Shown here: positions 26,066 through 34,246 of the stretch, in pieces
Numbering within the stretch: the first letter of the stretch is position 1
How the letters are laid out: the number at the start of each line of letters is the position of its first letter
Assembly: GCA_035476815.1 (NCBI GenBank)
Contig: DATILD010000036.1
Location: forward strand, 1 to 64,000
Source of the DNA: Methylibium sp035476815
GTDB taxonomy: Bacteria > Pseudomonadota > Gammaproteobacteria > Burkholderiales > Burkholderiaceae_C
DNA length: 64,000 nucleotides
Direction of reading: 5' to 3'
Translations under genes and position numbers: made by a program
The notes under the pieces: model-generated
What the model saw: the letters and a program-made list of their open reading frames with translations, nothing else
Database searches by the model: none
What the model was told of the DNA's origin: nothing

Positions 26066-27022
26066 TCAGCCGGCGGACTGCTCCAGGAAGCGCTGGGCGT
26101 CCAGCGCCGCCATGCAGCCGGTCCCGGCGCTGGTGATGGCCTGCCGGTAGACATGGTCCTGCACGTCGCCGGCCGCGAACACGCCCGGCACGCTGGTCAT
26201 CGTCGCGAAGCCGTCCAGGCCGGTGCGGGTGACGAGGTAGCCGTTCTTCATCTCGAGCTGGCCGGCGACGATCTCGGTGTTCGGGCGGTGACCGATCGCG
26301 ATGAAGCAGCCCTTGAGCACGATGTCCTCGGTGTGGCCGTCGCGGGTGTTCTTGATGCGGATGCCGGTCACGCCGCTGCTGTCGCCGAGCACCTCGTCGA
26401 GCACGTAGAAGAGCTTGAGCTCGATCTTGCCGGCCGCGACCTTCTCCATCAGCTTGTCGACCAGGATCGCCTCGGCCTTGAACTTGTCGCGCCGGTGCAC
26501 CAGCGTGACCTTGCGGGCGATGTTCGACAGGTAGAGCGCCTCTTCGACCGCGGTGTTGCCGCCGCCGACCACGCAGACGTCCTGCTCGCGGTAGAAGAAG
26601 CCGTCGCAGGTGGCGCAGGCGCTGACGCCGCGGCCCATGAAGGCCTCCTCGGACGGCAGGCCCAGGTACTGGGCCGAGGCGCCGGTCGCGAGGATCAGCG
26701 TGTCGCAGGTGTAGCGGCCCGAGTCGCCGGTCAGCTCGAACGGGCGCTTGCTCAGATCGACCGCGTTGATGTGGTCGTAGACGATCCGGGTCTTGAAGCG
26801 CTCGGCATGCTCGAGGAAGCGCTGCATCAGGTCCGGGCCCTGGACGCCGTGCACGTCGGCGGGCCAGTTGTCGACGTCGGTGGTGGTCATCAGCTGGCCG
26901 CCCTGGGCCAGGCCGGTGATCAGCATCGGGTCGAGGTTGGCGCGGGCGGCGTAGACCGCGGCGGTGTAGCCGGCCGGGCCGGAACCGAGGATCAGGACTT
27001 TCGCGTGCTGCGTGCTGCTCAT
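26066..27022 (-). CDS. trxB: Thioredoxin reductase
   Basis: A 318-residue low-Mr thioredoxin reductase that passes electrons from NADPH through FAD to thioredoxin. The FAD motif is GSGPAGYTAAVYAAR (13-27). The redox-active pair is C136-A-T-C139 in ACATCDG. The NADPH motif is VVGGGNTAVEEALYL, followed by the terminal FAD segment GVFAAGDVQD. Length is typical. It is divergent from the Crp/Fnr gene. Confidence 0.97.
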   Translation of the reverse strand: MSSTQHAKVLILGSGPAGYTAAVYAARANLDPMLITGLAQGGQLMTTTDVDNWPADVHGVQGPDLMQRFLEHAERFKTRIVYDHINAVDLSKRPFELTGDSGRYTCDTLILATGASAQYLGLPSEEAFMGRGVSACATCDGFFYREQDVCVVGGGNTAVEEALYLSNIARKVTLVHRRDKFKAEAILVDKLMEKVAAGKIELKLFYVLDEVLGDSSGVTGIRIKNTRDGHTEDIVLKGCFIAIGHRPNTEIVAGQLEMKNGYLVTRTGLDGFATMTSVPGVFAAGDVQDHVYRQAITSAGTGCMAALDAQRFLEQSAG

Positions 27023-27220
27023 GTTCTTAGGGGGTGGACGGTTGATGCGTGAGGGCGACGCCTCTGTCGGCGGCCCCTACCCTTCGGTTAGAGTCGGCAG
27101 CGGCAAGAAGTCACGCGGCGCAGACCGGCTCGAGTTTCGACGGATTGTAGGTAGGGGTTGCGCGCGGGTGCCGCAAGAGGGGGCATCGCTTCGATAGCCG
27201 AGCATCACGGAGGAAGCCCG

Positions 27221-27889
27221 ATGGCGATGTTGTCCAATCTCGATCTGATCCGGCGTGTGCCGCTGTTCTCGCTGCTGACCGGCGACCAAGCGCAGTCGAT
27301 CGCCGACAGCATCGTCAAGCGCCGCTACCGGCGCGGCGAAGTGATCGTCGAGCAGGGCACCAAGTCCAACGCGCTGTACATCCTGCTGACCGGCCGCGCG
27401 CGGGTCGTGACGGCCGACGCACGCGGCCGCGAGGTCATCTTGGCCGTGTTCCAGTCGGGCGACTACCTCGGCGAGATGAGCCTGATCGACAACGACCCGC
27501 ATTCGGCCACGGTGCGCGCCGAGATCCAGTGCGACGTGCTGGTGCTCGGCCGCGCCGAGTTCGCGCGCTGCCTGCCGGAGAACTCCAGCCTGGCCTACGC
27601 GGTGATGCGCGGGCTGGTGGCGCGGCTGCGCGCCGCCGACCGGCAGATCGAGTCGCTGGCGCTGCTGGACGTCTACGGCCGCGTGGCCCGTGCGCTGCTC
27701 GACATGGCCGAGGACGGCGCCGAGTACAAGCTGATCCGCAACAAGGTGTCGCGCCAGGACCTGGCCAAGGTCGTCGGCGCCTCGCGCGAGATGGTCAGCC
27801 GCGTGATGAAGGATCTGGAGGAGCGCGGCTTCATCCAGACCCAGGAGAACGGTGCGGTCCACATCATGGAGCGCCTCGCGCACCGTTGA
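27221..27889 (+). CDS. Crp/Fnr-family transcriptional regulator
   Basis: A 222-residue regulator with an N-terminal cyclic-nucleotide-type sensing barrel (about 10-125, with GEMSLIDNDPHSATVRA) and a C-terminal Crp winged helix (RQDLAKVVGASREMVSRVMKD at about 175-195). It lacks the N-terminal cysteine cluster of FNR, so it is not an oxygen sensor of that kind. Start is at the ATG at 27221 after GGAGGA. It lies between trxB and ftsK, a gene order known in Burkholderiales. The effector is unknown. Confidence 0.9.
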   Translation: MAMLSNLDLIRRVPLFSLLTGDQAQSIADSIVKRRYRRGEVIVEQGTKSNALYILLTGRARVVTADARGREVILAVFQSGDYLGEMSLIDNDPHSATVRAEIQCDVLVLGRAEFARCLPENSSLAYAVMRGLVARLRAADRQIESLALLDVYGRVARALLDMAEDGAEYKLIRNKVSRQDLAKVVGASREMVSRVMKDLEERGFIQTQENGAVHIMERLAHR

Positions 27890-27941
27890 CGCGTCACGCG
27901 CTGCTACGGGGGACCGCGGGCCTTCGGCCACAATCGCGGGC

Positions 27942-30272
27942 ATGAGTTTTCCCCTCGGTTCGCTGGGCGCGCAGGGCGCGACCCTGGAGCGCGGCGCAGC
28001 GTCCGCCGGTGCACGCTGGCGCCTGCAAGTCGCTGTCGTGTTCGGCGGCGTGCTGTGGCTGCTGGCCCTGCTGGCGCTGATCACGCACAGCGCCGACGAC
28101 CCGGCCTGGTCCACCTCCGGCATCGGGCTGCCGATCGCCAACAGCGCCGGCGTTGCCGGTGCATGGTTCTCGGACCTGGCGCTGTTCCTGTTCGGCTACT
28201 CGGCGTGGTGGGGCCTGGTCATCGGTGCCCGCGCCTGGCTCGGCTCGCTGGCGCGTCTGATGCGCAATCCCGCGACGGCGCCGGCGTCCGAGGCAGCGCC
28301 GGCGCGCCCCGGCTGGCTGTTCTGGGCCGGCGTCGGCCTGCTGTTCGCCGCGAGCTGCTCGCTCGAATGGACGCGGCTCTACCAGTGGGAGGCCGGCCTC
28401 CCCGGTGCTCATTCCGGCGGGGTGCTCGGCCATGCACTGGGCGGCTGGAGCGTGCGCATGCTGGGCTTCACCGGCTCGGGCGTGCTGTGGATCGCGGCGC
28501 TGATGGTCGGCCTGTCGCTCGCACTGCGCTTCTCGTGGGCGGTGGTGGCCGAGCGCTTGGGTGGCCTGCTGGAAGGCCTGCGCCAGCGCCGCCAGGCACA
28601 GATCGAGCGGGCCGAAGACATTCGCCTCGGCGAGGTCGCGCTGCGGGAACGCGAGCAGGGCGTCGAGGTCGAGCGCGTGCAGGCCGAGGACCACATCCCG
28701 CTGGTGATCGAACGCCCGGTGGCCGAGCTGCCGAAGAGCGAGCGCGTCGTCAAGGAGAAGCAGAAGCCGCTGTTTTCCGAGCTCAGCGACACCAAGCTGC
28801 CGCAGGTCGACCTGCTCGACGCGGCCCCCGGCCGGCTCGAGACGGTGACGCCCGAGTCGCTGGAGATGACCTCGCGGCTGATCGAGAAGAAGCTCAAGGA
28901 CTTCGGCGTCGAGGTGCGCGTGGTCGCGGCCTCGCCCGGCCCGGTGATCACGCGCTACGAGATCGAGCCGGCGACCGGCGTGAAGGGCTCGCAGGTCGTC
29001 GGCCTGGCGAAGGACCTGGCGCGCTCGCTGAGCCTGGTCAGCATCCGCGTGGTCGAGACCATCCCCGGCAAGAACTTCATGGCGCTCGAGCTGCCCAACG
29101 CCAAGCGCCAGACCATCCGGCTGGCCGAGATCCTCGGCTCGCAGGCCTACAACGACGCGGCGTCGATGCTGACCATCGGGCTGGGCAAGGACATCGTCGG
29201 AGGCCCGGTGGTCGCCGACCTCGCGAAGATGCCGCACTGCCTGGTCGCCGGCACCACCGGCTCGGGCAAGTCGGTCGGCATCAACGCGATGATCCTGAGC
29301 CTGCTCTACAAGGCCGAGGCGCGCGACGTGCGGCTGATCCTGATCGACCCGAAGATGCTCGAGATGAGCATCTACGAGGGCATCCCGCACCTGCTGTGCC
29401 CGGTGGTCACCGACATGAAGCAGGCCGCCAACGCGCTGAACTGGGGCGTCGGCGAGATGGAGCGGCGCTACAAGCTGATGAGCAAGCTCGGCGTGCGCAA
29501 CCTCGCCGGCTACAACCGCAAGATCGACGAAGCCGCGGCCAAGGGCGAGAAGCTGCCCAACCCCTTCAGCCTGACGCCCGAGGCGCCGGAGCCGCTCGAG
29601 CGCCTACCGCATGTCGTGATCGTCATCGACGAGCTGGCCGATCTGATGATGGTGGTCGGCAAGAAGATCGAGGAGCTGATCGCACGGCTGGCGCAGAAGG
29701 CGCGCGCCGCCGGCATCCACCTGATCCTCGCCACGCAGCGGCCGAGCGTGGACGTGATCACCGGCCTGATCAAGGCCAACATCCCGACCCGCATCGCCTT
29801 CCAGGTGTCGAGCAAGATCGACAGCCGCACTATCCTCGACCAGATGGGCGCCGAGGCGCTGCTCGGCATGGGCGACATGCTCTACATGGCCTCGGGCACC
29901 GGCCTGCCGATCCGCGTGCACGGCGCCTTCGTCAGCGACGAGGAGGTGCACCGCGTCGCCGACTACCTGCGCAGCCAGGGCGAGCCCAACTACATCGAGG
30001 GCATCCTCGAGGGCGGCACGCTCGACGACGAGGGCGGGGCGCCAGGCGAGGGCGGTGGTGCCGCCGACGGCGAGGCCGATCCGATGTACGACCAGGCGGT
30101 GCAGGTCGTGCTGCAGCACAAGCGCGCGTCGATCTCGCTGGTACAAAGACATTTACGCATCGGCTACAACCGTGCGGCACGGCTGCTGGAACAAATGGAG
30201 AAGTCCGGGCTCGTATCGAGCATGGCTACCAACGGCAACCGCGACCTGCTGGTCCCGAAGCGCGACGAATGA
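27942..30272 (+). CDS. ftsK: DNA translocase FtsK
   Basis: A 776-residue FtsK that pumps chromosome ends through the division septum and triggers XerCD recombination. Four membrane helices occupy about residues 25-200. A short linker rich in Glu and Arg follows. The motor domain has Walker A GTTGSGKSVGIN (about 438-449) and Walker B VIVIDELADLMM. The C-terminal gamma winged helix reads KSGLVS after HLRIGYNRAARLLEQM. Start is the ATG at 27942; it overlaps lolA by ATGA. Confidence 0.96.
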   Translation: MSFPLGSLGAQGATLERGAASAGARWRLQVAVVFGGVLWLLALLALITHSADDPAWSTSGIGLPIANSAGVAGAWFSDLALFLFGYSAWWGLVIGARAWLGSLARLMRNPATAPASEAAPARPGWLFWAGVGLLFAASCSLEWTRLYQWEAGLPGAHSGGVLGHALGGWSVRMLGFTGSGVLWIAALMVGLSLALRFSWAVVAERLGGLLEGLRQRRQAQIERAEDIRLGEVALREREQGVEVERVQAEDHIPLVIERPVAELPKSERVVKEKQKPLFSELSDTKLPQVDLLDAAPGRLETVTPESLEMTSRLIEKKLKDFGVEVRVVAASPGPVITRYEIEPATGVKGSQVVGLAKDLARSLSLVSIRVVETIPGKNFMALELPNAKRQTIRLAEILGSQAYNDAASMLTIGLGKDIVGGPVVADLAKMPHCLVAGTTGSGKSVGINAMILSLLYKAEARDVRLILIDPKMLEMSIYEGIPHLLCPVVTDMKQAANALNWGVGEMERRYKLMSKLGVRNLAGYNRKIDEAAAKGEKLPNPFSLTPEAPEPLERLPHVVIVIDELADLMMVVGKKIEELIARLAQKARAAGIHLILATQRPSVDVITGLIKANIPTRIAFQVSSKIDSRTILDQMGAEALLGMGDMLYMASGTGLPIRVHGAFVSDEEVHRVADYLRSQGEPNYIEGILEGGTLDDEGGAPGEGGGAADGEADPMYDQAVQVVLQHKRASISLVQRHLRIGYNRAARLLEQMEKSGLVSSMATNGNRDLLVPKRDE

Positions 30273-30883
30273 GGCGCCGCCTCCTGCTGCTCGCCCTGGC
30301 GCTGGCGGGCACGCTGCCGGTGCAGGCCGCCGACTCCCTCGACACCCTGCGCGGCTTCATCGCCGGCGTGAAGACCGGCCGCGCGCCCTTCACCCAGACG
30401 GTGACCTCGCCCGATGGCGTCAAGAAGAAGCAGTCGAGCGGCAGCTTCGAGTTCTCGCGGCCGAACCGCTTCCGCTTCGACTACACCAAGCCCTATGCAC
30501 AGCAGATCGTCTCCGACGGCGACAAGGTCTGGCTGCATGACGTCGACCTGAACCAGGTGACGGTGCGCTCGGCCGCCGCGGCGCTGGGCGCCACGCCGGC
30601 CGCGCTGCTGGCCGGCTCGACGATCGACAAGGACTTCGAGTTGAAAGCCCTGCCCGACGAGGGCGGGTTGCAATGGGCCCAGGCCCTGCCGCGCGCCACC
30701 GAGGGCTCGTTCAAGTCGCTGAAGATCGGCTTTCGCAGCGGCACGCTGGCGGTCGTCGAGATCGTCGATGCCTTCGGCCAGCGCTCGCGTCTCGACTTCG
30801 GCGCTTTCGAGGCCAATCCGGTGTTGGCCGCCGAGCGCTTTCGCTTCACGCCGCCGGCCGGCACCGACGTGATCGCGCAGTAA
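30269..30883 (+). CDS. lolA: Outer-membrane lipoprotein carrier LolA
   Basis: A 204-residue periplasmic carrier that takes lipoproteins from LolCDE to the outer membrane. The signal peptide ends at about VQAA (residue 21). The mature part has the family pattern FTQTV ... SSGSFEFSRPNRFRFDY ... QIVSDGDKVWLHDVDLNQVTV. The start overlaps the ftsK stop (ATGA), so the two are co-translated. In related genomes lolA is commonly followed by rarA; here 3.3 kb of other genes intervene. Confidence 0.95.
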   Translation: MRRRLLLLALALAGTLPVQAADSLDTLRGFIAGVKTGRAPFTQTVTSPDGVKKKQSSGSFEFSRPNRFRFDYTKPYAQQIVSDGDKVWLHDVDLNQVTVRSAAAALGATPAALLAGSTIDKDFELKALPDEGGLQWAQALPRATEGSFKSLKIGFRSGTLAVVEIVDAFGQRSRLDFGAFEANPVLAAERFRFTPPAGTDVIAQ

Positions 30884-30892
30884 GTCGGCTGT

Positions 30893-31585
30893 TCAGAACT
30901 CGAAGACGAGGCCGAGCCCGACGCGGCGCTCGTGCGTGCGCCCGGTGCGGGCACCGCAGGACAGGTTGATGCGCGCGACGTCGGGCCAGACCTCGTAGCT
31001 CAGTTCCACGTTGACCATCGGCCGGCTTCGGCTTTCGCCCTCCAGTTCGGCGCGCGCCTCGAGCAGGTCCGAGAACTCGTGCTCGGCCGCCAGCGTCCAG
31101 ATCGTCCGGTTGCGGCGCTCGAGACGCTCGCGAGCCGCGCCGAGCTGCGCTTCGATCACCCACGCCTCGGCCGGCCGATAGGCCGCTGCGAGCGCCAGGA
31201 AGTGTTCGGTCCAGCGCCAGGACCCCGGCGGTTCGCGCTCGGTGCTCGCGCCGTAGTCGAGCGCCCAGGCGATGCCGCCCTTGGGCCGGTCGAACAGCGA
31301 GGTCTTGGCCTCGAGGTCAATGGCCCGGCTGCGCTCGCCGTCGCTGCGTTGGCGAGCGAGGGTCGCGACCAGTTCGGTCCGCCAGCCGACCCCGCAGCCC
31401 AGCTGGATCGACTGTTCTCGCTCGGTGGCGGCGCCGCGCGCCGAGTGCCGCTCGGACGCGATTTCGAGCTCGCAGTCGCCGACCTCCACGACGTCGTCGT
31501 AGTCCAGTCGGAACCGATCGGCCTGCGCGGCCTGGCAGGCGGCCAGGCAGGCCAGTGCGGCCAGCAGGCGCGGAGCGACGTCCAT
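30893..31585 (-). CDS. Exported protein, possibly an outer-membrane beta-barrel; unknown
   Basis: A 230-residue protein with a signal peptide (MDVAPRLLAALACLAACQAAQA). The mature part is made of alternating polar and hydrophobic stretches (for example EQSIQLGCGVGWRTELVATLA) and ends in GLGLVFEF. A terminal Phe and amphipathic strands suggest an outer-membrane barrel. No family name can be given. It opens the accessory insert between lolA and rarA, convergent with lolA (9 bp apart), and no terminator is visible. Confidence 0.6.
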   Translation of the reverse strand: MDVAPRLLAALACLAACQAAQADRFRLDYDDVVEVGDCELEIASERHSARGAATEREQSIQLGCGVGWRTELVATLARQRSDGERSRAIDLEAKTSLFDRPKGGIAWALDYGASTEREPPGSWRWTEHFLALAAAYRPAEAWVIEAQLGAARERLERRNRTIWTLAAEHEFSDLLEARAELEGESRSRPMVNVELSYEVWPDVARINLSCGARTGRTHERRVGLGLVFEF

Positions 31586-31701
31586 GGGGCCCCCGTGGGT
31601 CGGGCTCGGGTCGCCCGATTGTGCCGGCTGCCGGTCGCCGTCGCGTTGGCGTTTGCGGCAAGATGGCGGCGACCCCTTGCCCCTCCTACCGGGAGAAGCC
31701 C

Positions 31702-32103
31702 ATGAGCCGAGACTTCGCGATCCATCTGGTCACAGGGGTGTTGGCCGGCCTCGCGCTCGTGGCGGCCAGCCCGCCCGTTCGCGCCGAGGCGAGCAAGACG
31801 GGGTGGTGGATCCGGGTCGATACCCGCAAGACCGAGGCCACCGGCATCGGCCTGCAGCTGGGCGCCGGCAAGCAGGACCGCCACGCCTGGAAGAGCTGGC
31901 GCAGCAACGACGCCGCCGAGTTCGACCTGCCGGCCGACTTCAGCCAGCGGGCCGAGCTCTACCTGCATGCCGCGGCGATTCCGGACGACGAGGACGTGTG
32001 GTTCTGCGTCTATTACAAGGGCCACGGGGTGCGGCGCTTCGATTTCGACACCACCGAGGACGCCACGATGAAGCAGACCGACCGGGACAAGGAGTGCCGC
32101 TAG
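31702..32103 (+). CDS. Exported small protein, unknown
   Basis: A 133-residue protein with a signal peptide (MSRDFAIHLVTGVLAGLALVAASPPVRA). The mature part has many aromatic and charged residues (KTGWWIRVD, DVWFCVYYKGHGVRRFDFD) and two cysteines. The ATG at 31702 follows GGGAGAAG. Its stop codon TAG straddles the boundary of the 267-bp inverted-repeat element: the T is outside and AG is the first two bases of the element. The present C-terminus (DKECR) may therefore have been made by insertion. No family recognised. Confidence 0.6.
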   Translation: MSRDFAIHLVTGVLAGLALVAASPPVRAEASKTGWWIRVDTRKTEATGIGLQLGAGKQDRHAWKSWRSNDAAEFDLPADFSQRAELYLHAAAIPDDEDVWFCVYYKGHGVRRFDFDTTEDATMKQTDRDKECR

Positions 32104-32368
32104 GGCCTGTTGACGCTACGGGAGGGCTCGCGCCGGGGCCGGGCAGGCCGCAGGGCGAGGCGTGGCCGAGGCCGTGTGCCGTGGCACACAACGAGGCCGC
32201 AACGACGCCCTGCGGCCTGCCCGACCCCGGCCCGCAGGGTGATCCCAGGAAACGGGCGCCCTCCGCGTTGCAAATGCTCGCCGTAGCCGACGCTACGGCT
32301 GCGCTTTGCGCCTTGATGGCGCCCGTTTCCTGGGTCACGCGAGCCCTCCCGTAGCGTCAACAGGCCCT
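32102..32368. repeat. 267-bp element with 31-bp perfect terminal inverted repeats
   Basis: The ends are perfect 31-bp inverted repeats (32102-32132 and 32338-32368). Inside are two further foldbacks. One pairs 32133-32157 with 32206-32230 (24 of 25). The other pairs 32244-32260 with 32318-32334 (17 of 17) and is topped by a 7-bp stem 32281-32287/32292-32298 with loop CGAC. No protein-coding sequence or transposase is seen. No clear target duplication flanks it. It resembles a MITE-like or large palindromic repeat. The next 190 bp, up to 32559, show no gene. Confidence 0.85.
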
Positions 32369-32559
32369 CGTCGCGGCATCGAGCGGCTGCGTCAAACCGC
32401 CAGGGCCGCGGTGCGCTGCCGCGAAGACGCCTACGTCATCACGCCGATGGACGCGGCCCACCGGGCCGCCGAAGCTTGCCATTGCCTGCCTGCCGGCCCG
32501 ACACCGGGCGGCGCAGGCGATCCGCCAGCCCACGAACCCGGTGACCAGGAGTCAACACC

Positions 32560-33645
32560 ATGAAGATGCACCGTCTGCCCGATGATGGCCTGCCGCGGCG
32601 CGCGCCGCGCCGCCGCTGGCCCATGACCCTCGGCGCGATCGCGCTGGCGTTCGCCGCGCCGGCCGTTCAGGCCGCCGACGACGGCGAGCCGACCGATCCC
32701 CGCTACTGCAGCATGACCGCCAGGCTGCTGTTCGCCGCTTGTGGTCACGAGGCGGAGGACGACCGCCTGGTCATGCGCGCGAAGTGCCTGAACGTTGCCG
32801 ACGAACGCGAGCGAGCACTGTGCTTCGGCGAAAGCCGGGCGGCCTACGCCGAGGCCACCGCGCTGTGCGGCGAGCAGTTGGCCACGCGCCGCGCCGCCTG
32901 CAACCTGCTCGGCGAGGGCCGCTACGACCCGGCGTGGGGACCGGACCGCTTCGACAGCGACTTCCGTCTGCTCTCGAACCCCAACCCCTACTTCCCGCTC
33001 GGCATTGGCAATCGCTGGGAGTACCGCGGCGGTGACGAGCGCAACACCGTCGAGGTCGTCGACCAGACCAAGCTGATCGCGGGCGTCACCTGCGTGGTGC
33101 TGCGCGACCTGGTCTACCAGGAGGGCCGGCTGGTCGAGGCGACCGACGACTGGTTCGCCGCCGGCCGCGACGGCAGCAGCTGGTACTGCGGCGAGGAGGT
33201 CAAGGACTACGAGAGCTTCGCCGGCGACCGCCCGCGGCGGCCCGAACTGGTCAGCACCGACGGATCGTTCAAGCATGGGCGAGATCACGACAAGGCCGGA
33301 CTCATCATGCCGGCCCAGCCGCAGGTCGGACAGGCCTATCTGGAGGAGTTCTCGCTCGGCAATGCCGAGGACGTCTCGGAGATCCTCGCTGTCAACTACG
33401 CCTACGGCGCCAACGCCACGCTCGACCGCCTGGTGCCGCGCGATCTGGCGCTGCGCATGTGCAACAGCGACTGCGTCGTCACGAAGAACTACTCGCTGCT
33501 CGAGCCCGGCATCTTCGCGCTCAAGTACTATGCGCGCGGCATCGGCTTCTTCCTGGAGACGGTGCCCGATGAAGGCGAGGCCCTGCAACTGGTCTCCTGC
33601 AACTTCGATGCGCGCTGCGTGGCCTTGCCGGCGCCGGCGCGTTGA
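32560..33645 (+). CDS. Exported cysteine-rich protein, unknown
   Basis: A 361-residue protein. A basic N-terminus and a hydrophobic core (about 20-38, ending AVQAA) form a signal peptide. Residues 45-120 carry at least six cysteines (YCSMTARLLFAACGHEAEDD and later), suggesting disulfides in the periplasm. Residues 140-360 are mixed beta, with PYFPLGIGNRWEYRGG, a phrase type seen in secreted proteins that hold a repeated beta fold. No family recognised. It is followed 24 bp later by a membrane-bound LuxR-type gene and is probably co-transcribed with it. Confidence 0.6.
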   Translation: MKMHRLPDDGLPRRAPRRRWPMTLGAIALAFAAPAVQAADDGEPTDPRYCSMTARLLFAACGHEAEDDRLVMRAKCLNVADERERALCFGESRAAYAEATALCGEQLATRRAACNLLGEGRYDPAWGPDRFDSDFRLLSNPNPYFPLGIGNRWEYRGGDERNTVEVVDQTKLIAGVTCVVLRDLVYQEGRLVEATDDWFAAGRDGSSWYCGEEVKDYESFAGDRPRRPELVSTDGSFKHGRDHDKAGLIMPAQPQVGQAYLEEFSLGNAEDVSEILAVNYAYGANATLDRLVPRDLALRMCNSDCVVTKNYSLLEPGIFALKYYARGIGFFLETVPDEGEALQLVSCNFDARCVALPAPAR

Positions 33646-33669
33646 GCGCGAACCGATGGAACCGGGACG

Positions 33670-34206
33670 ATGAACGACCTGATCGATCCTCGCACGCGCT
33701 TCTGGGCGATCGTCGCGGTGATCGCGGGTATCGCCCTGTTCCTCGGCATCGAATGGATCGAGGAGCCCGACACCACGCCGCTCGGCCTGTTGCTGGAACT
33801 GCTGAAGACGGCGCCGATCGTCCTCACCAGCGTCGGCGTCGGCGTGTTGTTTCGCGTCACGCAGCGCCAGCGCGACGAGCACCTGCAGGTGATCCGCGAT
33901 CTGGAGATCGCGCGCCTGCAGGGGCAGCGCTGGCGCAGCGAGTCGCGCCTGCTGCTCAACGGCCTGGGCGAGGCGATCGATGCGCAGTTCACACGCTGGA
34001 GCCTGACCGCGGCCGAACGTGACGTGGCGCTGCTGCTGCTCAAGGGGCTCAGCACCAAGGAGATCGCCGCGGTGCGGGTGGGCAGCGAACGCACGGTGCG
34101 CGAGCATGCGCGCGCGATCTACTCGAAGGCCGGGCTTACCGGCCGTGCCGCGCTGGCGGCCTTCTTCCTCGAGGACCTGCTGGCGCCGATCGACGGGCTG
34201 AACTGA
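33670..34206 (+). CDS. Membrane-anchored LuxR-type DNA-binding protein
   Basis: A 178-residue protein. Two hydrophobic helices (about 11-28 and 38-62) are followed by a charged, coiled-coil-like linker (64-105). A LuxR/GerE helix-turn-helix is at about 115-175 (LTAAERDVALLLLKGLSTKE, then SERTVREHARAIYSKAGL). No receiver or autoinducer domain is present, so the membrane part may itself sense or merely tether. It follows the exported 361-residue protein and could control the accessory genes around it; this is inference. Confidence 0.8.
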   Translation: MNDLIDPRTRFWAIVAVIAGIALFLGIEWIEEPDTTPLGLLLELLKTAPIVLTSVGVGVLFRVTQRQRDEHLQVIRDLEIARLQGQRWRSESRLLLNGLGEAIDAQFTRWSLTAAERDVALLLLKGLSTKEIAAVRVGSERTVREHARAIYSKAGLTGRAALAAFFLEDLLAPIDGLN

Positions 34207-34246
34207 TCCGGGTCTCGGGCTGACGGCCAGCGGCGACAATCGCCGC

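Noticed and set aside
32306..32563. 85-codon frame crossing the end of the inverted-repeat element
   Set aside because: It starts inside the element, runs past the start of the next gene, has no family features and no ribosome site.
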